DNA of 44,423 nucleotides from Streptomyces spiralis (GTDB lineage Bacteria > Actinomycetota > Actinomycetes > Streptomycetales > Streptomycetaceae). Position numbers and translations under genes: made by a program. Positions 7,915-16,321 of this stretch are shown here, in pieces; positions within the stretch are counted from its first letter, which is position 1; each line of letters begins with the position of its first letter. Below the pieces are notes generated by a model. The model made no database searches. It was given only the letters and a program-made list of their open reading frames with translations, and was not told the DNA's origin. Where the stretch lies: the NCBI RefSeq assembly GCF_014654675.1, contig NZ_BNBC01000032.1, positions 71,822 to 116,244 on the forward strand, read 5' to 3'.

Positions 7915-9609
7915 TCAGTTGGCGGCGGCCCGGCGCAGCGTGGCGCCTCGGTCGAGCGGCTCCACGGCGCCGGCGTACACGCCGAGCCAGGAGCCGGGCC
8001 GCGCCGGCCAGGTCTGCGGCGCGCGCGTTTCGGCGTACGCCTCGATCCGGCGTTTCAGCTCTTCGTCGTCGACCAGCAGGTCGACGGTCCGGTTCGGGAC
8101 GTCGATCGCGATCTCGTCACCGGTGCGGACGGTCCCCAGCGGGCTCGGCACGCCTCCCTCGGGCGAGATCTCGCCGACGACGATGCCCTTGTTGACGAGC
8201 CCCGAGAGCTGCCCGTCGGTCACGAACGCCACCTGCTCACTCAGGCCGGCGCCGTTGAGCGCGAAGACCACGCTGGAGGCCATGCCCATCCCCGGTGTGC
8301 CGGTGACGCCAAGACCCCGCAGCACGAGGACCTCGCCCGGCAGCACCTCGCCGCGCTCGATCGCCTCGGTGGCCTCCGGCGCGGACTCGAAGACGCGCGC
8401 CGCGCCGCGGAAGGTGCGGGCCCGGTTCTCCGTCACCGACAGCTTCACGATGCCGGTGTCGGGGCACAGGTTGCCGCGCATCAGGACGATGGTGGACTCG
8501 GGACGCATCGGCTCGGCGCGGATCACCTCCGTGTCGACAGGGGCGCCGGCGACGACCTCGGCCACCGACTTGCCCGAGACCGTCATGGCCGAGCCGTCGA
8601 TCCTGTCGCCGAGCTGCCGGAGCACGCCGCGAGCGCCACCCGCGGCGTCGAACTCGTCGATCGTCGTGGGCCCATTGGGCTGGACCGCCGCGATCGGCCC
8701 GACCTCCCGCCCGATCTCCTCGAAGAGCCGGTGGACATCGATGTCGTACGGCGACTCCGCGGCGATCGCCTCCAGATGCTTGACCGCATTGATCGAGCCG
8801 CTGACGGCGATGACCGCCGTCACCGCGTTGCGGAACGCGGCGGGGGTCATCACCGAGCTGGGGCGCCGGCCCGCCTCGACGGCCGCCATGACGACCGGGC
8901 CGGCAGCCCTCGCCGCCGCCCACATCGTCTCGCTGTTGGCCTGGGTCGGGGCCGAGCCGGGCAGCGCCATCCCGAGCGCCTCGGCGACGACGTGCATGGT
9001 GTTGGCGGTGCCCATCCCCTGACAGACGCCGGGGCCGGTGATGGCACGGTCTGACATCTGGCAGAGGTCGTCGAAACTGATGGCGCCCGCGGCGAGCTTG
9101 CCGGCGTCGACGAAGACCTCCTCGATGTCGACGCGGCGGCCGTTGTCGAGGACACCGCAGCTCTGGTAGCCGCAGGCGACGATCACAGTGGGGACGTCGG
9201 TCCGCGCGGCCGCCATCAGCTGGCCGGGCGTCGTCTTGTCGCACGACGCGAGGCAGATCATCCCGTCGAGCTTCGCGCCCTCGACGACCGCCTCGATGTC
9301 GTAGGACACCAGGTCGCGGCCCGAGAGCACGTACCCGCCGCCCCGGCCGGCGGCCATGCTGAAGTCGGTCGGCGCGACGGTGCGGATCTCGAAGCCCAGC
9401 CCCCCGGCGTCGTACACCGACTGGCGGACGGCCTCCGCGACCTTGTCCAGATGGGCGAAGCACGGCGCCAGCCCGGACGAGGAGTTGACGATGGCGATCT
9501 TGGGCCGACGGATCTCCTCGTCGTCGTAGCCCAGCGCCTTCCACTGCGTGCGGGTCGTCGCCCAGCGTGAGGACCCGATCGGATGATTGCTGCGCAGCTC
9601 TGTGGACAC
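7915..9609 (-). CDS. IlvD/Edd-family dehydratase
   Basis: The 564-residue length and the motifs fit [Fe-S]-dependent dihydroxy-acid/sugar-acid dehydratases: KIAIVNSSSGLAPCFAHLD near residue 40, CLASCDKTTPGQLMAAA near 120 with a cluster Cys, and GPGVCQGMGTANTMHVVAEA near 195 with a second. The C-terminal swivel part includes GMGMASSVVFALNG and VTDGQLSGLVNKG. Its setting with AcnX and FAD oxidoreductase argues for a catabolic sugar-acid or hydroxy-acid dehydratase rather than the housekeeping IlvD of branched-chain synthesis. The annotated GTG at 9609 sits directly behind AAGGA with almost no spacer, so the true start may differ by a few codons. Confidence 0.85.
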   Translation of the reverse strand: MSTELRSNHPIGSSRWATTRTQWKALGYDDEEIRRPKIAIVNSSSGLAPCFAHLDKVAEAVRQSVYDAGGLGFEIRTVAPTDFSMAAGRGGGYVLSGRDLVSYDIEAVVEGAKLDGMICLASCDKTTPGQLMAAARTDVPTVIVACGYQSCGVLDNGRRVDIEEVFVDAGKLAAGAISFDDLCQMSDRAITGPGVCQGMGTANTMHVVAEALGMALPGSAPTQANSETMWAAARAAGPVVMAAVEAGRRPSSVMTPAAFRNAVTAVIAVSGSINAVKHLEAIAAESPYDIDVHRLFEEIGREVGPIAAVQPNGPTTIDEFDAAGGARGVLRQLGDRIDGSAMTVSGKSVAEVVAGAPVDTEVIRAEPMRPESTIVLMRGNLCPDTGIVKLSVTENRARTFRGAARVFESAPEATEAIERGEVLPGEVLVLRGLGVTGTPGMGMASSVVFALNGAGLSEQVAFVTDGQLSGLVNKGIVVGEISPEGGVPSPLGTVRTGDEIAIDVPNRTVDLLVDDEELKRRIEAYAETRAPQTWPARPGSWLGVYAGAVEPLDRGATLRRAAAN

Positions 9610-9766
9610 TCCTTGACTCTTTCCTTGTTGTCGCTGGTTGTTCCATGTCGACTGTGGCGTCGACCACCGCTGTGTACTGAGGTCCGGTCAGCAGTGTCCG
9701 GTGCCCGCCGGGCACCTCCATTCAGTCGCGGCGGGCCACGTCGGCTCACTGAGACGGAGGCGCCTG

Positions 9767-11185
9767 TCAGGAGGGAGCCACTGTCCTCACCGGCGCCACG
9801 CCGGTCGTGGATGCCTCGACGGACAGCGCTCCCTCTGCCTCAGCCGGCAGCCGGCGCTGGACCCGGCCGAGCACGAACAGCACCAGCACCATCACCGCCG
9901 GGCAGGCCGCGAATATGGTGAACGCGCCGCTTGCCCCAAGACCGGCGTCGAGGAGGACACCGCCGAGCCAGGGCCCGACCATGGCGCCGATCTTGGCGAC
10001 CGAGGACGCCCAGGCAGCGCCGTTGGCCCGGATCTCCGTCGGGTAGAAGGTGCCCGCGATGCTGGTGATACCGCCATGACCGCCATTGACGAACATCTTG
10101 GCGCCGATGACGAACGTGACGTAGATGGCCGGGGCGAGAGCCCCAGAGCCCAGGGTCAGCATGCAGACGACGGCTGCGACCGGCATCCACAGGATGATGC
10201 CCGCCCCCTTGCGGTCGACGAACCGGCTGATGAACAGCTGCGCGACGGCGCCCGCGACGCTGGCCAGGGCGGCGATGGTGGCGGCCGCGCTCACGCTGAA
10301 GCCCACCTGCTCGTTGATCATCGGGGTCCAGAAGACCAGGAAGTAGATCAACGCCGAGGAAAGGAGGTAGACCAGCCACAGCAGGGTTGTGATGCCCATG
10401 AGATGGCCGCGGAAGAGCTGAGCGGGGGTGAACCGCCTGCCGGAGAGGGCCTGCTGCGGGTCGCCGGTGCTGAAGCGGGTGCCGGGCTCGATGGACAGGC
10501 CCGGCTGGAAGCGGCGCAGGATGCGGGAAATGCGATCATCGCTGCCGGGGCGGGCCTTCAGCGCCAGGAACCTCACCGACTCGGGCACCAGCAGCAGCAC
10601 TGCGAGGACGGTGAGCAGGGAGCAGACACCGCCGACGACGAACACCGATTGCCAGCCGTGCTCGGGGATCAGCCAGTTGGAGACGGGACCGCCGGCGGCG
10701 CCGCCGAGGGTGTAGCCGACCATGATGATGGAGACGGCGGTCACCCGGAACCGCTTCGGCGCGTACTCGGCCGCCAGGGCCCAGGTCAGCGGGAGCACCC
10801 CGCCGAGGAAGAGTCCGGACACGAACCGCAGGGCGATCAGCTGTCCGTAGGTGTCCGCATAGGCGAAACCGAGCATGAAGACGCCGAAACCGGCGACCGA
10901 CACGATGATGGTGGGGCGGCGTCCGAGCCGGTCCGCCAGATAACCCATGATCAGAGCACCGATCATGGTGCCGAAGAGACCGACCGTGCCCAGGGTGCCG
11001 AGCTGGGTCTGGGTGAGCCCGAAGTCCTTTCGGAGGTAGGTGGCGGCGAACGACAGGATCTGGAAGTCGAAGCCGTCGAGGAAGGTGATCAGACAGCAGA
11101 CGGCATACATCAGCAGCCAGAAGCGGCTCGCGCGCTGGCGCTCGATGATCGGGGCCAGTTCTACGAGGGGTGGTGCGGCGCTCAT
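9767..11185 (-). CDS. MFS transporter, aromatic acid:H+ symporter (AAHS)-like
   Basis: The 472-residue protein has about 12 hydrophobic segments and MFS loop motifs: ADRLGRRPTI after the second helix and PESVRFLALKA near the middle. FLDGFDFQ in the first helix is the DGFD signature of AAHS carriers such as PcaK and BenK, which import aromatic or small carboxylic acids with protons. The ATG at 11185 follows GAGGAG at good spacing; the open frame continues upstream only through the relic region. It is the first intact gene of the AcnX operon and presumably imports the starting substrate. Confidence 0.85.
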   Translation of the reverse strand: MSAAPPLVELAPIIERQRASRFWLLMYAVCCLITFLDGFDFQILSFAATYLRKDFGLTQTQLGTLGTVGLFGTMIGALIMGYLADRLGRRPTIIVSVAGFGVFMLGFAYADTYGQLIALRFVSGLFLGGVLPLTWALAAEYAPKRFRVTAVSIIMVGYTLGGAAGGPVSNWLIPEHGWQSVFVVGGVCSLLTVLAVLLLVPESVRFLALKARPGSDDRISRILRRFQPGLSIEPGTRFSTGDPQQALSGRRFTPAQLFRGHLMGITTLLWLVYLLSSALIYFLVFWTPMINEQVGFSVSAAATIAALASVAGAVAQLFISRFVDRKGAGIILWMPVAAVVCMLTLGSGALAPAIYVTFVIGAKMFVNGGHGGITSIAGTFYPTEIRANGAAWASSVAKIGAMVGPWLGGVLLDAGLGASGAFTIFAACPAVMVLVLFVLGRVQRRLPAEAEGALSVEASTTGVAPVRTVAPS

Positions 11186-11229
11186 GGGCGTCTCCTCGTC
11201 GTTGAGGGGAGAGTGTGGCAGGGGACTGT

Positions 11230-11579
11230 GTGGCGGTGCGCAGGAGCGGCGCGGGCCGGGACGGTGCCGTGATCGGCGTCGATGCAGACCCGGTCTCCGG
11301 TGCGGATGCCGGTCAGCGGGTCCTGGTCCGGACCGGTCACGGTGGGGACGCGGGTGACGACCGCGCCGAGCACGGCTATGCCGGTCGTCGTCACGAAGAT
11401 CAGGACGAGGGGTGCGGTGCCGGCGAGCCGGGTCGCCTGGAAGAAGCTCGCCCATCCACAAGAACAGCCCGACGAGCGAGTTCACCATCTGCAGGACACT
11501 CGGCGCCGAGCTGGTGGCTCGTGGTGCCGAGGCGCTTGGTGACGGTGTGGACGTGCAGCTCGGTCAGGGCATGGGGCAT
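11230..11579 (-). pseudogene. Chimeric relic: FAD-oxidoreductase start fused to AcnX small-subunit end
   Basis: From the ATG at 11577-11579, with an AGGAG ribosome site, the frame reads MPHALTELHVHTVTK, closely matching the intact FAD oxidoreductase start MPHALSDLVVHTVSK. After a deletion, another frame gives MVNSLVGLF (about 11462-11488), matching CVNSMIGLF of the same protein. From about 11466 a third frame reads GWASFFQATRLAGTAPL and then GAVVTRVPTV, matching the AcnX small subunit from GWSGFFQSTRLMGTAPL to its C-terminus. Two deletions therefore joined the two ends of a second FAD-oxidoreductase–AcnX unit. The sequence differs from the intact copy, so it is an old divergent duplicate rather than a recent repeat. 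Confidence 0.8.
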
Positions 11580-11711
11580 GGAGGGCTCCTGGGGGAGGGG
11601 GCTGTGCCGCGAAGGCGGCTCTCTCTGCTTGCCCCGCAACGTAGGCAACCCCCGTCGCCGGAGGGAATGCCCAGGTCAATAGAGCGTTCGACTGAGCGGT
11701 ATCAACGGCGT

Positions 11712-12689
11712 TTATGGTTCGAGGCAGGCTGCCGCCCGGGCCACCAGGTCACGCAGCCAGCTGTGCGCCGGGTCCTCGTCGTGGCTCGCGTCCCACCAGA
11801 GGTGCTCTTCCAGCGGATCGAGCGGGATCGGGCAGTCGAGCGTGCGCAGCCCGTGCGCGGACGGGAGCGGTGCGGCGAGCCGCTCCGGAACGAGCGCCAC
11901 CCGCCGTGTTCCGGCGATGAAGTCGGGTACGGCCCGGTAGCTCTCCACACGTACGGCGATCCGTGGCCTGATGCCCAGTGCGGTCAGCTGCCGGGTCGCC
12001 GGAGCGGCCGACGGGTAGCCGTCGTCCCGGTGGTAGGGCACCACCCACGGCAGCCGTGCCAGGTCCTCGATACCGAACGACTCGGCCTCGCACAGCGGAT
12101 GGTCGGCGGACGCAACGCAGACCCACCGGTCGCGGAAGAGCGGAGCCGACTCGACCCCTGGGGTGCGGAAGTGGCCCAGCGGCGGGGAGACCATGGCGTC
12201 GACGAGCCGGATCGCATCGCCCGCGCCACTGCCCAGAGTCTCCCTGATGAGCTGGAGGTGGAGCGCCGCATGTGGCGCCTCGCGGTCGAACAGCCGTGAC
12301 AGAGCGGGGCCCAGGACCGTCGCCGTGTAGTCGGCCATCAGCAGCGTGAACTCCCGCTCGGTGGCGGCGGGGTCGAACGCTCTGCCTGTCGCGAAGAGCC
12401 TCTCGGCGGCCGCGCACACGGTCTCGGCCTGCCCGGCCAGCTGCACGGCGAGCGGCGTCAGGACGTAGGCACCGTTCACCCGAGCGAGTAGCTCGTCCCC
12501 GAAATGCCGACGCAGCCGGGACAGCGCGGCGCTGACGGCGGGCTGGGTGACGCCAAGGTTGCGGGCAGCCCGGGTGACGTTCCGCTCGCGCAGCAGTGCG
12601 CGGAGCGTCACCAGGAGGTTGAGGTCGAGGTTCGCCAGGTGTGCGGGACGGGACTGCCGTGGACTCATGTGTTCCGGATTGTGCCGCAC
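11712..12689 (-). CDS. LysR-type transcriptional regulator
   Basis: Residues about 20-75 form the LysR winged helix-turn-helix: LLVTLRALLRERNVTRAARN, then LGVTQPAVSAALSRLRRHFG. The remaining 240 residues resemble the periplasmic-binding-like effector domain, with FTLLMADYTATVLGPAL and a DRWVCVASADHPL segment as in NodD/LinR-like regulators. The start may be GTG at 12689 or ATG at 12668 (MSPRQSRP); neither has an ideally spaced ribosome site. It lies upstream of and parallel to the AcnX locus, with the FAD/AcnX relic between. It is the likely regulator of that locus, but no operator was identified. Confidence 0.85.
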   Translation of the reverse strand: MRHNPEHMSPRQSRPAHLANLDLNLLVTLRALLRERNVTRAARNLGVTQPAVSAALSRLRRHFGDELLARVNGAYVLTPLAVQLAGQAETVCAAAERLFATGRAFDPAATEREFTLLMADYTATVLGPALSRLFDREAPHAALHLQLIRETLGSGAGDAIRLVDAMVSPPLGHFRTPGVESAPLFRDRWVCVASADHPLCEAESFGIEDLARLPWVVPYHRDDGYPSAAPATRQLTALGIRPRIAVRVESYRAVPDFIAGTRRVALVPERLAAPLPSAHGLRTLDCPIPLDPLEEHLWWDASHDEDPAHSWLRDLVARAAACLEP

Positions 12690-13320
12690 GAGTGCCCGAT
12701 TTTTCCAGCCTCCTTGTCAGAACCGCCTCCGTGGCCAGGACCAACGCACGGACACGGTGCGATCGCGGTCGTGTTGGTCGGCGTCGGGCTCGGGAGCGCA
12801 CCGGACAGTGCCGGACGGCAACGGGAAACGCGAACCGCCCGGTTCCGAAAGACGGCGACTTGCGTTTGGGCACCATCGGTCGCGGCAGGCCGCCCTACGT
12901 GGCACTGACCAGGCACTTGTCCCCGATCCGCGACGCCGGAGCGCAAGCGTCGGGAGTGCTGCCAGCAACGGTCCGGCGCCCGGTCGGGGGTGCTGTGCTG
13001 GTCGGAGGAAACGTGCCTGCTGCGCGTGATGTAGTAGCGGCCTCCGCAGAGGCAGCAGTAGGTGCGGCAGCGATTCGAGCGCTACGACGGGGCGTTCATT
13101 CCTCAGTCCGCTGCCCTACGCACGGCTTGCTTGCACTGGATTCCAAGGCCGACTGCCCGGTCGTGTGGTTGGAGTCGTCCTTGCGCCACCACGACCGTAT
13201 CGTCAGCGGCCAACTCGCCCCTCGGACACTCGCTGTAGCGCATACGGAATCGAGGGCCTCGACCTGACGGTCGTGGTCCTCATTGCGTTGTCGTAGTTCA
13301 TAGTGATCGCGGTCGGGAAA
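12690..13320. other. Gap of about 630 bp with no recognised gene
   Basis: Long open frames occur on both strands, but none has a recognisable domain or plausible ribosome site. A minus-strand stretch near 13030-13075 (CRTYCCLCGG) and another near 13125-13240 (MRYSECPRGELAADD) look protein-like but match nothing I know. They could be remnants. The 5' end probably contains the LysR promoter. Confidence 0.35.
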
Positions 13321-13349
13321 CGCGCCCCGGTGGTGCACACCGGGGCGCG
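13321..13349 (-). terminator. Hairpin downstream of the PanE-like gene
   Basis: A perfect 12-bp stem (CGCGCCCCGGTG pairing with CACCGGGGCGCG) with a 5-nt loop lies 27 nt past the stop of the PanE-like gene. There is no U tract, as is common for actinobacterial terminators. Confidence 0.7.
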
Positions 13350-13376
13350 GTCTCCTGGGAACCGGGTCGGGTTCCC

Positions 13377-14348
13377 TCATGCGGCGCTCCCCAGAGCCAG
13401 CAGGTCCGACAGCGCGTCGACCGTGCGGAGTGTGGGCACCTCGACGCCTGTGATCTCCGCCAGCTCGATCACGGCGGGGAGCAGGACGTCGAGCTCCAGC
13501 GGCTTGCCGCGCTCCAGGTCCTGGAGCGTGGACGGACGGTGGTCGCCGACGCGCTCGGCGCCGGCCAGGCGCCGTTCGACGGAGACCCCCAGCTCGCAGC
13601 CGAGGGCCTCGGCGACCGCCAGCGTCTCCCTCATCATCGTCTCGATGACCTGGCGGGTGCCGCCGTGCGTGGCCATCTGGCGCATGGTCGCCCGCACCAG
13701 GGCACTGATCGGGTTGAAGGAGACGTTCCCGAGAAGTTTGACCCAGATGTCGCTCCGCAGGTCCTCCTCCACCGGGCACTTGAGGCCACCGGCCCGCATG
13801 GCCTCGGCGAAGTCCAGGCAGCGCCGCGAGGCTCCACGCGCCGGCTCGCCGATGGAGAACCGGGTGCCCTCGACGTGCCGCACCACGCCGGGGGCCTCCA
13901 GCTCGGTCGCCGCGTAGACCACGCAGCCGATCGCCCGCTCGGGCGCGAGCACCGCACTGACCGCGCCGTCGGGATCGACGCTTTCCAGGCGGCGCCCGTC
14001 GTGGGGACCGCCGTGCCGGTGGAAGTACCACCAGGGAATGCCGTTCTGAGCGGCCACCACGGCCGTGGTGTCGTGCAGCAGCGGCTCGATCAGCGGCCCG
14101 CACGCCGCATACGAGTTCGCCTTCAGGCCCATGAACACGTAGTCGACCGGGCCTATCTCGGCCGGGTCGTCCGTGGCGTGGGCGTGCGCGGTGAAATCAC
14201 CGCGGGGGCTGAGGACGCGCACCCCGCTGCGCCTCATGGCGGCGAGGTTGGCTCCACGGGCGACGAGGTGCACGTCCGCGCCTCCGCGATGAAGGGCGGC
14301 ACCGACATAGGCGCCGATGGCACCGGCGCCGAGAATGGCGACTTTCAC
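13377..14348 (-). CDS. Ketopantoate reductase-family protein; candidate oxalyl-CoA reductase
   Basis: The GTG at 14346-14348, behind GGAG, gives 323 residues. The N-terminus MKVAILGAGAIGAYVGAAL is an NAD(P)-binding Rossmann motif of the ApbA/PanE family. AAQNGIPWWYFHRHGG and DIWVKLLGNVSFNPISALVR hold the family's conserved Asn and Lys positions. Housekeeping PanE makes pantoate for CoA synthesis. Here the gene adjoins the OFA transporter, frc and oxc, and carries the module's palindromic operator 141 bp upstream. In Methylobacterium extorquens a PanE homologue, PanE2, was shown to reduce oxalyl-CoA to glyoxylate, so that role is the leading inference. Ketopantoate or another 2-keto acid as substrate is not excluded. 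Confidence 0.8.
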   Translation of the reverse strand: MKVAILGAGAIGAYVGAALHRGGADVHLVARGANLAAMRRSGVRVLSPRGDFTAHAHATDDPAEIGPVDYVFMGLKANSYAACGPLIEPLLHDTTAVVAAQNGIPWWYFHRHGGPHDGRRLESVDPDGAVSAVLAPERAIGCVVYAATELEAPGVVRHVEGTRFSIGEPARGASRRCLDFAEAMRAGGLKCPVEEDLRSDIWVKLLGNVSFNPISALVRATMRQMATHGGTRQVIETMMRETLAVAEALGCELGVSVERRLAGAERVGDHRPSTLQDLERGKPLELDVLLPAVIELAEITGVEVPTLRTVDALSDLLALGSAA

Positions 14349-14488
14349 AAGGAGCTCCGTTCGGTCGAGGGTGTACCGAGGAACTTCGGTGAACCTCCGG
14401 GCGGGCCTGGGAACTTCGGCCAACCGCCGAGGAGGCGAAGTGATGTCGGCACGACTGCCGAGATGCTCGTGTCGAAGGACACGACTGA

Positions 14489-14504
14489 ATATTGTCTACA
14501 GTAT
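14489..14504. promoter_or_regulatory. Oxalate-module palindrome, site A (upstream of PanE-like gene)
   Basis: ATATTGTCTACAGTAT differs at 2 of 16 positions from the consensus palindrome ATACTGTATACAGTAT derived from the sites in this window. It lies 141 bp upstream of the PanE-like GTG. Confidence 0.7.
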
Positions 14505-14654
14505 GGAATGGGGCGCGGCAAGGGTCCTGACGCAGACCAGTGGCCCGAGCCGCCGAATGACGTCGGCGTGCGGAGTTCCTGGTGCGGGTCCCTCGACGGG
14601 GAACCGGCCACGCTGCGCGTGGGGCCGGGCGGGCGACGCCTCTCGGGGACGACC

Positions 14655-14689
14655 GAGGCGGTCCTTCCCCCGGAGAGAAGGACCGCCTC
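14655..14689 (-). terminator. Hairpin downstream of the OFA transporter gene
   Basis: A perfect 13-bp stem (GAGGCGGTCCTTC with GAAGGACCGCCTC) and a 9-nt loop lie about 70 nt past the transporter stop. It also insulates the PanE-like promoter from the frc–acs–transporter transcript. Confidence 0.75.
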
Positions 14690-14760
14690 TGGCTCGGTTG
14701 CCGACAGGCGTGCGGCTCACGGGTCGTGGGGACGGTGTGCGACGGAGGGCCGCCCGGAGG

Positions 14761-16149
14761 TCACGCCACTTCCTCGCCCAGTGGCTGCGGGTTGGGTGTG
14801 ATGGACTTGGCGCTTCGACGGCCCGGCTGGCGCAGCAGCAGGGCGATGGCGGCCGCCACCATGGAGATGCCGCCGGCCAGCGCGTAGGCGCCGTCGTAGC
14901 CCCACGCGGCGACCACCATGGAGCCCAGGCCACCGCCGAACAGGCCGCTGACCAGTTTGCCGCTGTACACCATCCCGTAGTTGGTGGCGTTGTAGTTCTC
15001 ACCGAAGTAGTCCGGCGTGAGCGCCGCGAACATCGGGTAGAACGCGCCGCTGCCGAACCCGGAGAGGAACGCGAACGCCAGGAACAGGAACTCGTTGTGG
15101 ACGTCGCCGGCCCAGATCACACCGAACTGGGCCAGGCCCAGGACGACGATCACGAAGACGAGGGTCGTCTTGCGGCCCCAGAAGTCGGACAGCCAGCCGA
15201 CGACCGCGCGTCCGATGCCGTTGACGACGGACATGATGCCCATCGACGAGGCCGCGACGAGCGGGCCGAAGCCGATCTCCTTGGCGTAGTCGACCTGGAA
15301 GGAGATACCGAAGATGGAGACTCCCGCGGTCATCACGATGGAGATCCACATCAGGTACAGCTGTGCCGTCCTGAGGGCCTCCCTCGGGGTGAACTGCCGT
15401 ACCGCCGGGGGATTCTTCTGGAGGCTCTTGGCGCTCTTCGCGTTGCCGGCCTGGGACAGCGGGTCGATGTTCGCGGGCCACCAGTTCTTCGGCGGGTCCT
15501 TGAAGAAGTACGCGCAGACCGCGACGACGGCCAGGACGTAGAGACCGACGAGGTCCAGGACGGTGTTGTAGTTGGAGGTGTCGAAGGCGTAGTTGAAGAT
15601 GAAGATGAAGGGCAGGGCGCCGTAGGCGAATCCGCCGTTCACGAAGCCGGTCTTGGCGCCCCGCTTCTCGGGGAACCACTTGCCGACCATGTTGATGCAG
15701 GTCGCGTAGATCGCGCCGGCGCCGATGCCGCCGATCACGCCGAAGCCGAGGAGCGCCATCCAGACGTTGTGCAGGTGCGACAGCGCCAGGAAGCCGATGG
15801 CGCACATCACCGAGCCGATGTACATGGCCTGCCGTGCCTTGAGTATGCCCTTCTCCCGGAGCCACCCGGCAGGTGTGGCTATGCCGGCCTGGAAGAAGAC
15901 CCAGACGCTCAGGATCCAGAAGGTGTTGCTCTGGGACCAGCCGTGGGCTTTGGACAGTGTGTCCTCGGCCGAGCCGTAGGCGTATTCGAAGACGCTGATC
16001 GCGATCATCGAAACCCACGGCAGCCACATCATCAGCTTGCGTGAATGGCCGAGGATGTCCCGGTCGGTCTCGCCCATGCGGTACACGCGGCCGTTGGCGT
16101 CCGTCACCTCCCGGTAGGGGACGGCTCTGGGTGAGTCAGTGGTTGTCAT
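14761..16149 (-). CDS. OFA-family MFS transporter (OxlT-like oxalate/formate carrier)
   Basis: The ATG at 16149, with AAGGGG 7 nt before it, opens a 462-residue protein with about 12 membrane segments. The N-terminal GMVYSGKLVSGLFGGGLGS-type and NYGMVYSGKLVSGL segments, INMVGKWFPEKRGAKTGFVN and YFFKDPPKNWWP are characteristic of the oxalate:formate antiporter (OFA) family. The prototype OxlT exchanges external oxalate for internal formate. Formate oxidation here is cytosolic, so proton symport or uniport is also possible. The gene lies downstream of frc and the acyl-CoA synthetase on the same strand, 172 bp after the latter. No operator-like palindrome precedes it, suggesting read-through from the frc promoter. 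Confidence 0.85.
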   Translation of the reverse strand: MTTTDSPRAVPYREVTDANGRVYRMGETDRDILGHSRKLMMWLPWVSMIAISVFEYAYGSAEDTLSKAHGWSQSNTFWILSVWVFFQAGIATPAGWLREKGILKARQAMYIGSVMCAIGFLALSHLHNVWMALLGFGVIGGIGAGAIYATCINMVGKWFPEKRGAKTGFVNGGFAYGALPFIFIFNYAFDTSNYNTVLDLVGLYVLAVVAVCAYFFKDPPKNWWPANIDPLSQAGNAKSAKSLQKNPPAVRQFTPREALRTAQLYLMWISIVMTAGVSIFGISFQVDYAKEIGFGPLVAASSMGIMSVVNGIGRAVVGWLSDFWGRKTTLVFVIVVLGLAQFGVIWAGDVHNEFLFLAFAFLSGFGSGAFYPMFAALTPDYFGENYNATNYGMVYSGKLVSGLFGGGLGSMVVAAWGYDGAYALAGGISMVAAAIALLLRQPGRRSAKSITPNPQPLGEEVA

Positions 16150-16321
16150 GTCAGTACCCCTTGCGTTCGAAAGATCTGGCCAGCGCCCCCTGTCCAAATG
16201 CCTTTCGTGCGCGTATGGAGCCGGAGGCGGCCGACCGCGCTGCCGGCCGCCCCGTTCACCTCACGCCCTCATGTACCGCCCCCTTGCCCTTCGTTGTCGC
16301 GGCCCGCCGCCGGAAGGTGCA

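Noticed and set aside
7915..9609. Branched-chain amino acid IlvD
   Set aside because: Family membership fits, but no other ilv genes are nearby and the gene sits in a catabolic AcnX unit.
16150..16321. An eighth operator before the OFA transporter
   Set aside because: I searched for TGTATACA-like palindromes and found none; the transporter is more likely read from the frc promoter.
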